Assembly (NCBI RefSeq): GCF_014946725.1
Contig: NZ_JACFXY010000001.1
Coordinates: 496,001-560,000, forward strand
Direction: 5' to 3'
Source: Mixta mediterraneensis
GTDB taxonomy: Bacteria > Pseudomonadota > Gammaproteobacteria > Enterobacterales > Enterobacteriaceae
Length of the DNA stretch: 64,000 bases
This document shows positions 21,206 through 29,797 of the stretch, one piece after another. The notes under the pieces were generated by a model that worked only from the letters and a program-made list of their open reading frames with translations, searched no databases and was not told where the DNA came from. How positions within the stretch are numbered: position 1 is the first letter of the stretch; every line of letters begins with the position of its first letter. A program made the position numbers and the translations under genes.

Positions 21206-22168
21206 ATGGATAATTTTCAGAAAGAGATAGATGAGAGAGCGAACCTTGCGTTATCAAATAAATTTGAGCTACTGCTGTTTCGCTTAGGTTCCGATAAACA
21301 GAAAGGCCGGTCAGAACTGTTCGGCATTAATGTGTTTAAGCTGCGTGAGATTGTGCCGATGCCAGCCATAACCAAAGCGGCCGGCATGAAATCGCCGCTA
21401 CTTGGCATGGCGAATATTCGCGATCAGTTTATTCCCGTTATTGATCTACCTGCGGTCGCGGGTTGCGTGCCGGAAACCGGCCTGAATCTGTTACTGGTAA
21501 CGGAATATGCGCGAAATACGCAGGCGTTTGCGGTGGAATCGGTGGAAAACATTGTGCGCCTCGACTGGAGCCAGGTGCATACCGCCGAGGCCGGTATTGG
21601 CGGGCGCAATATCACCAGCATTGCCTGCCTGGATAATGACAGGCAAAACAATAATCTGGCAATGGTACTGGATGTTAAACAGATCCTGTATGACATCATT
21701 CCCTCAGTGCGCGGTGTCGAGCCAGAAGCGACCAGGCCGCGTGCGTTTAACTATCAGCCGGGCGCCGTGGCGATTGTGGCTGAGGACTCCAGGGTGGCGC
21801 GTCAGCTGCTGGAACAAGGTCTGAAAAGCATGGGCATTCCTGCCTTGATGTTCAATACCGGTTTAGAGGCATGGGAAAAGATTAAACAGATGAGCCAGGA
21901 GGCACAGACAGCGGGCGAATCGATCCATAACAAAATTGCGCTGGTGCTCACCGATCTCGAAATGCCAGAAATGGACGGTTTTACCCTGACGCGCAATATC
22001 AAGCGCGACGACATTCTCAAATCTGTTCCGGTGGTGATTCACTCTTCCCTGTCCGGCAGCGCTAATGAGGATCACGTGCGTAAAGTCGGCGCAGATGGTT
22101 ACGTGGCCAAATTTGAGCTGAATGAACTCTCTGAGTTGATTTTTAACGTGCTGGAAGCGGCACGTTAA
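21206..22168 (+). CDS. cheV: chemotaxis coupling protein CheV
   Basis: 320 aa cytoplasmic hybrid: an N-terminal CheW-like domain (about residues 15-160, FGINVFKLREIVPMP..T, NIRDQFIPVIDL) links receptors to CheA, and a C-terminal receiver domain (about 190-318) has the phospho-acceptor Asp in LVLTDLEMPEMDG, a conserved Thr/Ser (IHSSLSG) and the Lys in GYVAKF. CheV is thought to tune or adapt receptor-kinase arrays; E. coli K-12 lacks it while Salmonella and Pantoea relatives have it. A sigma-28-like promoter precedes it, as for the chemoreceptor gene just downstream. Confidence 0.93.
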   Translation: MDNFQKEIDERANLALSNKFELLLFRLGSDKQKGRSELFGINVFKLREIVPMPAITKAAGMKSPLLGMANIRDQFIPVIDLPAVAGCVPETGLNLLLVTEYARNTQAFAVESVENIVRLDWSQVHTAEAGIGGRNITSIACLDNDRQNNNLAMVLDVKQILYDIIPSVRGVEPEATRPRAFNYQPGAVAIVAEDSRVARQLLEQGLKSMGIPALMFNTGLEAWEKIKQMSQEAQTAGESIHNKIALVLTDLEMPEMDGFTLTRNIKRDDILKSVPVVIHSSLSGSANEDHVRKVGADGYVAKFELNELSELIFNVLEAAR

Positions 22169-22322
22169 CCGGCAGCCCTATGCTGAGCTGGGCTGAATGC
22201 TGAGCTGCTGCTGAACCTCTGATTTAACTCGCTGTTATCCCCGCATGCAGGTCATCACTATCATGACGATCTGCTTTGTCACGACTTCACTCTCTGCTTC
22301 CCTTTGAATTTCATTAAAAAGT

Positions 22323-22349
22323 TAAAGTTAGCGTGGAAACTTCCGATAA
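22323..22349 (+). promoter_or_regulatory. sigma-28 (FliA) promoter of the chemoreceptor gene
   Basis: TAAAGTTA, an 11-bp spacer and TCCGATAA match the flagellar class-3 consensus (TAAAGTTT-N11-GCCGATAA) at 14 of 16 positions. It lies 127 bp before the receptor start, in a 307-bp gene-free gap. Confidence 0.85.
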
Positions 22350-22475
22350 CTGCGTGCGCTGGATCACCATTTCACGTGTACACGCAGCCTCTTATGCAAT
22401 GACAACGGTAAGCAGATTCGCGGTGAATATTAGCTATCGAAATAACGCTATTTTTATAAAAACGGGGAGAGAGAT

Positions 22476-24056
22476 TTGTTCAGAATTAAAAATATGAAGG
22501 TGGGTTTCCGGCTCGCTGCCGCCTTCGGTATTGTGGTCGCACTGCTAATTGTGATTGGTGTGACATCCATAACCAAAATTAACAGTATTAAAAGCGGCAT
22601 CTCTTCGATCGTTGATGATCGTTATGTGAAAGTGCGTCTGGCATTTGACGTACGCGATGGTGTTAATGATCAGATCAAATACCTGCGCGGCATAGTGATT
22701 GACACCAATCGTCCGGGCGCTAACGCTAAGCGCTATGGTCAGCTGGAAGAAGCCACGCAACGCACCAACACGGCAATGAAAAAAATTGCTGATATTCAGG
22801 TGACAGCAATCGGCAAGAAGAAGATTGCGGGCCTGCTTGCATCCGGCGAAGCCTTTGAAAAGGTGAAAAGTGAATTAATTGCCCTGGTGCAGGCCAATGA
22901 TTTTGACGCAGCCAGCACCTACGCGCTAAAAACCATGACGCCGACACAGAATCAGTTTCTTGACGACGCCGTAAGATTCGCCAATTCACAAGATTCACAA
23001 CTGCGTGCTGAAGGACAAGGAATCGTCGACGATGGCACCTCCGCCATTACCATTACGCTTATCTTCTCCGCGCTCGCCATTGTCGCTTCCATCCTGCTCG
23101 GTTATTTCCTCACACGCTCAATCGTGCGGCCACTAAATGCAGCCGTTAAGGTGGCAGAAAGCGTAGCAGCTGGCGACCTCCGCTCGAAAATTCAGGTAAC
23201 GACGCGTGATGAAACAGGCATACTGATGCAGGCATTGCAGCGCATGAATGATAACCTGCTGTCTATCGTCACCGAGGTGCGCACAGGCTCTGACACTATC
23301 GCCGTAGCCTCTAACCAAATATCCAGTGGTAATCTCGATCTTTCATCACGTACCGAGCAGCAGGCCAGCTCGCTGGAAGAAACTGCCTCAGCGATGGATC
23401 AAATGACGGCCACGGTGAAACATAACGCCAGTAATGCACGTGAAGCTAACCAGCTGGTTGCCTCTACCTCAAGCGTGGCGCGTGAAGGCGGTGAAGTGAT
23501 GGAACAGGTGATCGAGAAAATGGAGGCGATCGCGCTGTCATCGAAAAAGATTGTCGATATTATCAGCGTGATCGACTCCATTGCTTTTCAGACCAATATT
23601 CTGTCGCTTAACGCTGCCGTGGAAGCCGCTCGCGCTGGCGAGCAAGGACGCGGTTTTGCCGTGGTTGCGACCGAAGTACGTAATCTGGCACAGCGTTCCG
23701 CTTCCGCCGCTAAAGAGATCAAAGTACTGATTGAAGACTCAGTAGCGAAAGTTGATGAAGGCAACAAACTGGTGACCCATGCCGGATCGACGATTAGCGA
23801 AGTGGTTAACAGCGTGAAGAGCGTGGCGAATATTATGAGTGAAATCACTATCGCCAGCAGCGAGCAGAGTAGCGGCATCAGCGAGATTAATCTGGCGATT
23901 ACCCAGATGGAAGCGGTGACGCAGCAAAACGCAGCGCTGGTGCAGGAAGCTTCCGCCGCGTCACAGGCTTTGCAGGATCAGGCTGAACGTATGGCGCAGG
24001 CGATGAGCGTGTTCAACGTCGGCCAGATGTCAGTGAATCCATCCAGCTACGCTTAA
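22476..24056 (+). CDS. methyl-accepting chemotaxis protein
   Basis: 526 aa. TTG start at 22476 preceded by GGGGAGAGAGAT; a later ATG at 22494 would trim the basic N-terminus. The layout is membrane helix 1 (about 12-30), a four-helix-bundle periplasmic ligand domain (about 35-185), membrane helix 2 (about 190-210), HAMP (about 212-265) and the cytoplasmic signalling hairpin with the conserved tip [20 protein letters not shown]. There is no C-terminal CheR/CheB-tethering pentapeptide (ends NPSSYA), so methylation would rely on other receptors. The ligand is unknown. Shares flagellar control with cheV. Confidence 0.9.
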   Translation: MFRIKNMKVGFRLAAAFGIVVALLIVIGVTSITKINSIKSGISSIVDDRYVKVRLAFDVRDGVNDQIKYLRGIVIDTNRPGANAKRYGQLEEATQRTNTAMKKIADIQVTAIGKKKIAGLLASGEAFEKVKSELIALVQANDFDAASTYALKTMTPTQNQFLDDAVRFANSQDSQLRAEGQGIVDDGTSAITITLIFSALAIVASILLGYFLTRSIVRPLNAAVKVAESVAAGDLRSKIQVTTRDETGILMQALQRMNDNLLSIVTEVRTGSDTIAVASNQISSGNLDLSSRTEQQASSLEETASAMDQMTATVKHNASNAREANQLVASTSSVAREGGEVMEQVIEKMEAIALSSKKIVDIISVIDSIAFQTNILSLNAAVEAARAGEQGRGFAVVATEVRNLAQRSASAAKEIKVLIEDSVAKVDEGNKLVTHAGSTISEVVNSVKSVANIMSEITIASSEQSSGISEINLAITQMEAVTQQNAALVQEASAASQALQDQAERMAQAMSVFNVGQMSVNPSSYA

Positions 24057-24172
24057 ATACTTTCCCGGTGGGCAAACCTGCCGGGAGATTTAACGCTTTT
24101 TTAGCGTCTGTCTGGACGCTTGCTACCTGAGCAATGAATGCCGCAGGGTAGAACATCAACGCGCTGAAAACT

Positions 24173-24199
24173 AAAAAGGCCGCCCACTGGCAGCCCTTT
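24173..24199 (-). terminator. terminator of the cspA-ymcF unit
   Basis: An approximately 10-bp stem with wobble pairs (AAGGGCTGCC / GGCGGCCTTT on the minus strand) followed by further T residues, 47 bp past the ymcF stop. Confidence 0.6.
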
Positions 24200-24245
24200 A
24201 AATTATCGTTAATGCAACAACGCTATAAAGCTCACTTAGCCTTTA

Positions 24246-24413
24246 TCAGAACACGCGTGACGGGCTCTGATGTGCAGTCCTTGTCGTGTTGATTTGTACA
24301 ACGACAGATTTGCAGAAAATGCATTTCGCTCCAAGCGGGTTGGCTCTCGTCACATCATAATGTGATGTGCGGTACTGTGAGCCATTACAGTGTGGACATT
24401 TAAAACGAGTAAT
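24246..24413 (-). CDS. ymcF: YmcF/YnfQ-type cold-shock small zinc-ribbon protein, ATT start
   Basis: 55 aa. Residues read TRFKCPHCNGSQYRTS..DVTRANPLGAKCIFCKS, the YmcF/YnfQ family signature with two CxxC pairs that should bind one zinc. No ATG exists in frame. AAGGA overlaps the cspA stop codon (TAAGGA) and lies 7 nt before an ATT at 24413-24411; E. coli YmcF and YnfQ are known to initiate at ATT, so I choose it. A TTG at 24437 inside cspA is the alternative. Coupled downstream of a cspA-type gene, as in E. coli. The function is unknown; cold induction is expected. Confidence 0.8.
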   Translation of the reverse strand: MTRFKCPHCNGSQYRTSHYDVTRANPLGAKCIFCKSVVVQINTTRTAHQSPSRVF

Positions 24414-24423
24414 TTTGTAATCC

Positions 24424-24636
24424 TTAGAGACCAACAACGTTCGCAGCAGACGGGCCTTTCGCGCCGTTTTCTACTGTAAACTCAACTTGCTGACCTTCAT
24501 CCAGTGAACGGAAATCAGTACCCTGGATTGCAGAGAAATGGACGAATACGTCTTTGCTGCCATCCTGTGGAGAGATGAAACCGAAACCTTTCTCTGCGTT
24601 AAACCATTTTACGGTGCCGCGGATTTTGTTAGACAT
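24424..24636 (-). CDS. cspA: CspA-family cold-shock protein
   Basis: 70 aa, single cold-shock domain. The start at 24636 has AAGGA 7 nt upstream. RNP1 (KGFGFI) and RNP2 (VFVHFS) motifs are intact, so it binds single-stranded RNA/DNA as an RNA chaperone. The message has an approximately 160-nt leader that resembles the E. coli cspA thermosensor leader, and continues into ymcF. Exact paralogue assignment (cspA, cspB or cspG) cannot be made from the protein alone; the leader favours a cold-inducible member. Confidence 0.9.
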   Translation of the reverse strand: MSNKIRGTVKWFNAEKGFGFISPQDGSKDVFVHFSAIQGTDFRSLDEGQQVEFTVENGAKGPSAANVVGL

Positions 24637-24798
24637 GTTTAATTCCTTAATATTTGAGCCTTCCGGCATAAATGGCCCGAGAACAGATTTTAATCAGAAC
24701 GTAAGAGAAGACTCAAAAAGAAGGGATGTCTCACGACAAACTTAGGGATGAGAACTGCTTTGGATGCTTACTTTGATAGTGTCTGTTAATCAAACCGA
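24637..24798 (-). promoter_or_regulatory. cspA 5' UTR with cold box
   Basis: An approximately 162-nt leader. Near its 5' end the minus strand at 24797-24781 reads CGGTTTGATTAACAGAC, close to the E. coli cold-box region (CGGTTTGACGTACAGAC). Near its 3' end GCCGGAAGGCTC and TATTAAGG also copy the E. coli layout. In E. coli this leader refolds at low temperature and exposes the ribosome site. Confidence 0.75.
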
Positions 24799-24804
24799 CG
24801 ATGC

Positions 24805-24833
24805 ATTAGCTCATAATCCGCGAAGTGATGCAA
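24805..24833 (-). promoter_or_regulatory. cspA promoter
   Basis: TTGCAT (-35, 24833-24828) and GCTAAT (-10, 24810-24805) with a 17-bp spacer. The -35 and its context match the E. coli cspA promoter. The predicted transcript start is near 24798. Confidence 0.7.
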
Positions 24834-25092
24834 GCTCTTTCTCAGATTAAATGCATTAAGTAAGAAGAAACGCGGAAAGCTAAAAGGATTAACGCCGTTG
24901 AAAACCCGACAATCTCATTTTTTTCAGAATAAAAACGGAATAAAATCAGAAAATTATAATTAAACGATTTTCCTGATAAACCGTTCATCCTCCCTTCCGT
25001 TAGATAAAAAATCGTGTCATCAGCGCCTTTGCGTACTAAGCGTGACAGCCTGCCAATAGCTATTTTATTTAAAGGGAAAATGCGGTTTTGAG

Positions 25093-25168
25093 TGGTGCCG
25101 GTAAGAGGAGTCGAACCTCCGACCTTCGCATTACGAATGCACTGCTCTACCAACTGAGCTATACCGGC
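25093..25168 (-). tRNA. thrW: tRNA-Thr (anticodon CGU)
   Basis: 76 nt with encoded CCA. Acceptor stem GCCGGTA pairs with TACCGGC, D-arm GCTCAGTTGGTAGAGC, anticodon loop TTCGTAA (anticodon CGT, Thr), T-arm GGAGGTTCGACTCC. Nearly the same as E. coli thrW. It lies near proA, as in E. coli, but with the phage-derived island between them. thrW is a classic prophage attachment site (P22-type). Confidence 0.97.
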
Positions 25169-25364
25169 TTTGAGGCGGGATACTGCGGGGCAGTACGTTA
25201 GAAAAAATCAGAAAACGAGTCAAGGCTTGCCGGAATCGTATGCTGGTTTTATCAGCACTTACCGGACGCATTGTTTAAACCTTCATCAATATAAAAATAT
25301 AAAGCGCCTTTTCAGGTGTTATTACCGACTTTATCCATGCCTGACGATAGGTATCCACCCCACA

Positions 25365-25394
25365 AACAAAAAAGGCGAGGCTATTGCCTCGCCC
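25365..25394 (-). terminator. terminator after the tailspike gene
   Basis: GGCGAGGC / GCCTCGCC stem (25374-25393), loop of 4, followed on the minus strand by TTTTTTG, 16 bp past the tailspike stop. Confidence 0.85.
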
Positions 25395-25409
25395 AAAACG
25401 TGCCAGTCA

Positions 25410-27158
25410 TCAATCGTAGTAAGCGACCTTGCGATCTACTCCGTTGATATTGACCAACACGAAACCCGTTGGCGTGGTTTTATTTGTCGGTGTCCCTGCG
25501 GTCGTCGCGAGCGTAAGCACACCTTTCTCATTGGCGCCTATTCCCGCCAACCCATTATGTAAGCCAAAACGTGCCGCCGGTTTCAGCGTTCCCATCTTGG
25601 TGGTGTCAGTGACAACTGACATATCGGACTGGAATAGCGAACACGAGCCGGTATCGAAGCGCGTCGGTCCGGTATTCTTCAGATTAAACATGGTGTCGCC
25701 ACTGTTGGCCTTCAGCTTCACCCACACTACCGCATAGGTGGTGCCAACGCGGCTATAGCGAATATCCTGTACCGCTGGCTGTCCCATGTGGCAAGCGTCT
25801 GCCCATACCGTTTCCAGCCGTTGCAAATTGATCCACGTTTTACCTGTCCCGGTCAGATTCACCGGCGAACCGGCAGTATCTGAAGGAGTTGTCGCGTCAG
25901 CTTTACCAATTAATTCGATCACCCATTGTTGGTTCGCGTTTGGGAAGAAGAGCTGTCCCAGACGATACCAGTTATCAGTAGCGGTATTGTTGGTCACTTT
26001 ATAACCGCTAAAGTACCCTGCTCGCAGCGAACCGGTCAGATAGCTGCCATAGTTTTCATCACGGCGATAGCCATATTCAAAGGTCGATAACCATTTACCC
26101 GCGACCAAATCATTACTGATTTTTGCACCGAATTGCAGATTAATATGGCGCATCAAAACACGCGCATTATTGAGGTTGAACGCAGAGCCACAATCCTCAA
26201 TGTTTAAGGTATCCACTGTCCAGCCGCCATCTGATAAATCACCTGGGTTACGCGTATGCTCAATCCATACATTGCGCAGCACACCCTGGGTGACACGCGG
26301 CATATACAGCGTGGCATCGCCATAACCGGTCTGGAAGTTAGCGTTACACAACTCAATGGCGGTTGAGTGATCCCAGACGCTGTTTGGCGAGTTTGACCAG
26401 CCGACATCGAAAACACGTGAATAGGTGTTTAGCGTATAGATCTGATCGAATTTGCTGTCGAGCGTATCGAGAATTTTGATGACCGTGCCGCCGGTACTTT
26501 GTGCACGGAAACAGCTGATATTCACGGTTTCCCCTTCTATACAGGTGTTTTCGAAGAAGGGCTGTACGTTGCTGCACATCTCGGCGGTAATGGTGCCGGT
26601 ATTGGTGGTTACGTCGGCGCTGGCCTGACCATTCCAGAGAATGCCTTTGATCGCGGTACGTCGCGCCTTTACTTTGAACACCGGGCTGGCACTTTTATCC
26701 GATATGATGGTGGTACGCGGCAGTGAACCCAGCTCCAGGTCATCCCCTAACAGGCCGAAGAAGGGAATCTCTGAGGCGCTGAGATCGACAGGTGAGATCA
26801 GAAACTTACCGCCAGGAAAACGGATCGGCAGATCTTTCACGTTAGTGTTGTAGCTTGTCGTCCAGGTCAACATACGGTTAAAAGCGTCGGTATCATTGGT
26901 CGTACCATCGCCTTTGGCACCAAAGTGCAGGATATTCACTTCCGTAGGATCGTTGATAATCCGCTTCCAGTAGAATCCGCTACCCACGGCAACAATACCG
27001 CCGTCATCTTTCAGGGTAGTGGTGCCGGTAAAACCGACAAAATCGCCGCCGCCCCGGAAACTGGAATCTTTATCGTAGTAACGTTTAAGACTCGCAATAT
27101 CGCCGGATTTGGTGGGAGCCGTGGTACGTAGTTCTGCAAATGAGTTCACTTCGATCAT
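25410..27158 (-). CDS. phage tailspike, pectate-lyase-like beta-helix protein
   Basis: 582 aa with a perfect AGGAGG ribosome site. The N-terminus (MIEVNSFAELR ... LKRYYDKDSSFRGGGDFVGF, then DDGGIV..GSGFYWKRI) is the particle-binding head module common to phage tailspikes and to prophage proteins labelled AmsF-like in Erwinia/Pantoea. NILHFGAKGDGTTNDTDAFNRML (about residues 74-96) is the usual opening of a right-handed parallel beta-helix with pectate-lyase fold. Such spikes bind and often depolymerise capsular or exopolysaccharide. The C-terminal part (about 400-582) is likely the trimerisation region. Substrate unknown. Last gene of the lysis cassette. Confidence 0.8.
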   Translation of the reverse strand: MIEVNSFAELRTTAPTKSGDIASLKRYYDKDSSFRGGGDFVGFTGTTTLKDDGGIVAVGSGFYWKRIINDPTEVNILHFGAKGDGTTNDTDAFNRMLTWTTSYNTNVKDLPIRFPGGKFLISPVDLSASEIPFFGLLGDDLELGSLPRTTIISDKSASPVFKVKARRTAIKGILWNGQASADVTTNTGTITAEMCSNVQPFFENTCIEGETVNISCFRAQSTGGTVIKILDTLDSKFDQIYTLNTYSRVFDVGWSNSPNSVWDHSTAIELCNANFQTGYGDATLYMPRVTQGVLRNVWIEHTRNPGDLSDGGWTVDTLNIEDCGSAFNLNNARVLMRHINLQFGAKISNDLVAGKWLSTFEYGYRRDENYGSYLTGSLRAGYFSGYKVTNNTATDNWYRLGQLFFPNANQQWVIELIGKADATTPSDTAGSPVNLTGTGKTWINLQRLETVWADACHMGQPAVQDIRYSRVGTTYAVVWVKLKANSGDTMFNLKNTGPTRFDTGSCSLFQSDMSVVTDTTKMGTLKPAARFGLHNGLAGIGANEKGVLTLATTAGTPTNKTTPTGFVLVNINGVDRKVAYYD

Positions 27159-27205
27159 AGTATCCTCCTCAGGATGGCTTTGATATGCCGCTGTTTATCA
27201 GCGGA

Positions 27206-27442
27206 TTACTTCGATTTGGCCGAGTGGCCGCACAGGGAATCCCACATGTCGTTGTGGGTATTAATGGCGCGCACGGTACGAATATCCATGTTCTGAGCAT
27301 CGTTGCCGTGGGTGTAAATCGGGGAAAAAAATACGCAGGCAGAATCGGTGATCGCCACCGGTTTAGGGCTGGTTGTATTTCGACTGCTGCAACTTATCGC
27401 GAGCAGCAGCGTCATCAAGGTTACTGTTGTCAGCTTCCACAC
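27206..27442 (-). CDS. o-spanin (Rz1-like outer-membrane lipoprotein)
   Basis: 78 aa from a GTG at 27442, chosen because GAGGAGG lies 6 nt upstream; the frame stays open further 5' only because it overlaps Rz. The signal peptide has lipobox L-A-I-S-C, with the lipidated Cys near residue 16. It partly overlaps the i-spanin gene in the +1 frame, the hallmark Rz/Rz1 architecture. It would bridge to Rz and fuse inner and outer membranes in the last step of lysis. The C-terminal DMWDSLCG is also seen in other spanin-type lipoproteins. Not Pro-rich like lambda Rz1. Confidence 0.75.
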   Translation of the reverse strand: MWKLTTVTLMTLLLAISCSSRNTTSPKPVAITDSACVFFSPIYTHGNDAQNMDIRTVRAINTHNDMWDSLCGHSAKSK

Positions 27443-27656
27443 GTTTAGCCTCCTCGCGATTCTGCTGTTGTTGATGGGCAATATCCGCTGCGCGCCCGGC
27501 TTCTTTATGCGCGCTGTCGACATCGGCTTTAGCTTGCTGCTGCACCTTGCCGATCTTTTTGCCGCCAAAGTAACTAGCGCCTAATGCGGCGATAACGGCA
27601 CCCAACGCCGCCAGCCAGTGCCAACCGCCACCCAGCAGCGTGGAAAGAAATGTCAT
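27363..27656 (-). CDS. i-spanin (Rz-like inner-membrane lysis protein)
   Basis: 97 aa. A single N-terminal membrane helix (HWLAALGAVIAALGASYFGG) is followed by a long charged coiled coil (KVQQQAKADVDSAHKEA, QQQNREEAKRVEAD). Shorter than lambda Rz (153 aa) but with the right topology. Its stop lies inside the o-spanin frame and its start overlaps the holin stop by 4 bp (ATGA), so the cassette is translationally coupled. Confidence 0.75.
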   Translation of the reverse strand: MTFLSTLLGGGWHWLAALGAVIAALGASYFGGKKIGKVQQQAKADVDSAHKEAGRAADIAHQQQQNREEAKRVEADNSNLDDAAARDKLQQSKYNQP

Positions 27657-28000
27657 GATTTCCCCTCCTCTGCCTGCTGTTTCACATTCAGTAGATTTTT
27701 TTGCCGGACAAATTGGGCAATGACCCCCATCGCCACCATAAAAGCGCCGACCAGACCAAGGTAGTTGTGGGGCAAAATGGATTTAACGTCCTCTGGCAAG
27801 GTATTCCACGCCTCCAGCGCAGACGAAGGGAAGGATTGCACCCATGCACTGAGTATTGAACCGAGCGAAGCCAGCCAGACTGACCATGTTCTGAATAGCA
27901 GACGCGCATGAGAGACAAACTGAAGCGTGGTAAATCTTTGTAAAATCAATACGATGATGATCGCCGTCAGTACAGCGGTCAGGAAAAATAGCCATTTCAT
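27653..28000 (-). CDS. putative holin
   Basis: 115 aa with two to three membrane helices (about residues 4-22, 38-56, 80-98), a conserved-looking LP.DVKSILPHNYLGLVGAFMVAMGVIAQFVRQ segment and a basic C-terminal tail, typical of class I/II holins. It lies between the endolysin and the spanins with 4-bp overlaps at both ends, so assignment rests largely on position and topology. The holin forms inner-membrane holes that release the endolysin. Confidence 0.7.
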   Translation of the reverse strand: MKWLFFLTAVLTAIIIVLILQRFTTLQFVSHARLLFRTWSVWLASLGSILSAWVQSFPSSALEAWNTLPEDVKSILPHNYLGLVGAFMVAMGVIAQFVRQKNLLNVKQQAEEGKS

Positions 28001-28464
28001 AGCAGCCCCCTGTATACGTCGTAAGTACCGGTACGCATCACTTCAGCATGGCGACGGGCGCGCCCTGGCGTTTGACGCGCCCACAGGCTGGTCAGCATGG
28101 CATTAGCCGCCTCCGGAAAGTTCTCCTCAGTAATAGCGCTGAGCATATTTTTAAACTGTCCGACTCCTTCCACGCCCAACTGATAAGCCATGCTCAGCAA
28201 CACGTCTGTGCGCGCGTCATTGCACCTGGTTAAGGCATGGCTGATAGGCTCTCGCGCCTGCATCTCCTGGAGCTTGCTTTCCAGGATGCATTGCTTCCAG
28301 ACATCGCCAACGCGACGCGGAACGCGAAAAACATAGTTGCTGAGTGAGGCACCTTTTGGTCCGATGCGGATGCCACCCGCCACGGTGGGATAGCCGAGCG
28401 TGTCCAGATAAGGCGTATCAACGTAACCTTCTTCAAAATTCAGCATTGCAATAATCTGACTCAT
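27997..28464 (-). CDS. endolysin, T4-type lysozyme (GH24)
   Basis: 155 aa. The catalytic triad of T4-type lysozymes is visible near the N-terminus: Glu12 (NFEEGYV), Asp21 (PYLDTLG) and Thr27 (YPTVAGG). The later LLSMAYQLGVEGVGQFKNML and W.RQTPGRARRHAEVMRTG segments match the family. It cleaves the MurNAc-GlcNAc bond of peptidoglycan. No signal sequence, so it depends on the holin. GAGGA lies 6 nt before the ATG. The gene is intact. Confidence 0.9.
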   Translation of the reverse strand: MSQIIAMLNFEEGYVDTPYLDTLGYPTVAGGIRIGPKGASLSNYVFRVPRRVGDVWKQCILESKLQEMQAREPISHALTRCNDARTDVLLSMAYQLGVEGVGQFKNMLSAITEENFPEAANAMLTSLWARQTPGRARRHAEVMRTGTYDVYRGLL

Positions 28465-28583
28465 AAAAATTCCTCAATGACGGCACAGACAATTCAGGCT
28501 CTGTGGAAATAAATACATAACGCTCACTGATCAGTACCAGGTGAACCGCCCCGGTTTTCCGGGAGAGTATTTTAGTTGGGAAC

Positions 28584-29462
28584 TCAGGCTGCCAGATCCT
28601 TATTCCCGATGGAAGCATAATATGCCCGTTCGGCTTCTGCCGGTGGGATATGCCCCAGCCTTTCCAGCAGCCGGCGATTGTTGTACCAGTCCACCCACGC
28701 CAGCGTCGCCAGCTCCACTTCGCCGCGGTTTTTCCAGCTTTGCCTGTGTATCACCTCCGCTTTGTACAGGCCGTTGATGCTTTCGGCCATCGCGTTATCA
28801 TAAGAGTCACCCGTGCTTCCCGTTGAAGCCAGAAGCTCCGCCTCCTGCAACCGCTGTGTGTAGGCCAGCGACACGTACTGTGAACCTTTGTCGCTGTGAT
28901 GGATGGTTCCTGATGGCCGACGGGCCCACAGCGCCTGCTCCAGCGCATCCAGCACGAACGTCGTCTCCATCGACGATGACACCCGCCAGCCCACGATGCG
29001 ACCGGCGAACACGTCGATAATGAACGCTACGTATGCGAAGCCCTGCCAGGTGCTGGCGTACGTGAAGTCTGCCACCCACAGCTGGTCAGGGCGTTCAGCC
29101 ACGAACTGACGGTTCACCCGGTCATGCGCGGCAGGGGTCTTACGGCTGACGGTGGTTCGCACCTTTTTACCTCGCAGTACGCCGGTTAGGCCCATGGACT
29201 TCATCAGCCTCGCGATGGTGCATCGGGCCACGCTGAAGCCCTCCCGTAGCAGCTGGCGCCAGACCTTGCGAACACCATAGACGCCGTAGTTTTCGTCGTA
29301 CACGCGCTGTATCTCCTGCTTCAGTTTCTCATCACGCTGGTCGCGATGGCTACGTCTGTCAGGATGCAGCTGATATTCACGGTAGCGGTAGTATGACGAC
29401 GGGGCGATATCCAGCTCATGGCATACCGGTCCGACCCCGTATTCATCGCTCAGGGTATCCAC
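28584..29462 (-). CDS. IS3-family transposase OrfB (DDE integrase domain)
   Basis: About 292 aa; the first residue shown is a GTG used only nominally, because OrfB is normally made as an OrfAB fusion by -1 frameshifting. An HTH_21 segment (YGVYGVRKVWRQLLREG) precedes the rve core with the DDE residues in WVADFTY, HHSDKGSQY and NAMAESINGLYKAE. Catalyses excision-circle formation and insertion. No internal stops. Confidence 0.92.
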   Translation of the reverse strand: MDTLSDEYGVGPVCHELDIAPSSYYRYREYQLHPDRRSHRDQRDEKLKQEIQRVYDENYGVYGVRKVWRQLLREGFSVARCTIARLMKSMGLTGVLRGKKVRTTVSRKTPAAHDRVNRQFVAERPDQLWVADFTYASTWQGFAYVAFIIDVFAGRIVGWRVSSSMETTFVLDALEQALWARRPSGTIHHSDKGSQYVSLAYTQRLQEAELLASTGSTGDSYDNAMAESINGLYKAEVIHRQSWKNRGEVELATLAWVDWYNNRRLLERLGHIPPAEAERAYYASIGNKDLAA

Positions 29463-29470
29463 CAGGAGGG

Positions 29471-29797
29471 CTATTTTTTCCAGAGGCGGTCGAACTCCGC
29501 CTTCGCAAAATAAGCTGAGGCCTGCCGCAGGATATCATTGCTGCGCCGCCGCTCGCGGTTCTCACGCTCCCGCTCTTTCAGGCGCTGGCGCTCCGTGGTG
29601 GAGAGACCACCATCACCGCCACCGGCATCACGTTCATACTGACGCAGCCAGATACGCAGGGTCTCCGGCGTGCAGCCGATTTTAGGGGCGATGGAACTCA
29701 GGGCTGCCCACTGTGAGTCATATCCGTCCTGGCATTCCAGAACCATGCGGACGGCGCGCTGCCGTATCTCGGGGGAAAAACGTGTATTTTTAGTCAT
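29471..29797 (-). CDS. IS3-family transposase OrfA (helix-turn-helix)
   Basis: 108 aa. A helix-turn-helix (RFSPEIRQRAVRMVLE, IAPKIGCTPETLRIWLRQYE) is followed by a leucine-zipper-like region (LKERERENRERRRSNDILRQASAYFAKAEFDR). It ends at AAA AAA TAG; slipping back one base on the A6 run continues into IALLVDTLSDEYG of OrfB, the standard fusion mechanism. Binds the terminal repeats and regulates transposition. Confidence 0.9.
   Translation of the reverse strand: MTKNTRFSPEIRQRAVRMVLECQDGYDSQWAALSSIAPKIGCTPETLRIWLRQYERDAGGGDGGLSTTERQRLKERERENRERRRSNDILRQASAYFAKAEFDRLWKK

Noticed and set aside
24842..25153. 103-codon minus-strand frame
   Set aside because: Its N-terminal part is simply the tRNA-Thr gene and the rest is AT-rich leader DNA upstream of cspA.
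28433..28618. 61-codon minus-strand frame upstream of the endolysin
   Set aside because: Its first part lies inside the IS element end; only the IS-excised version of the frame is considered.
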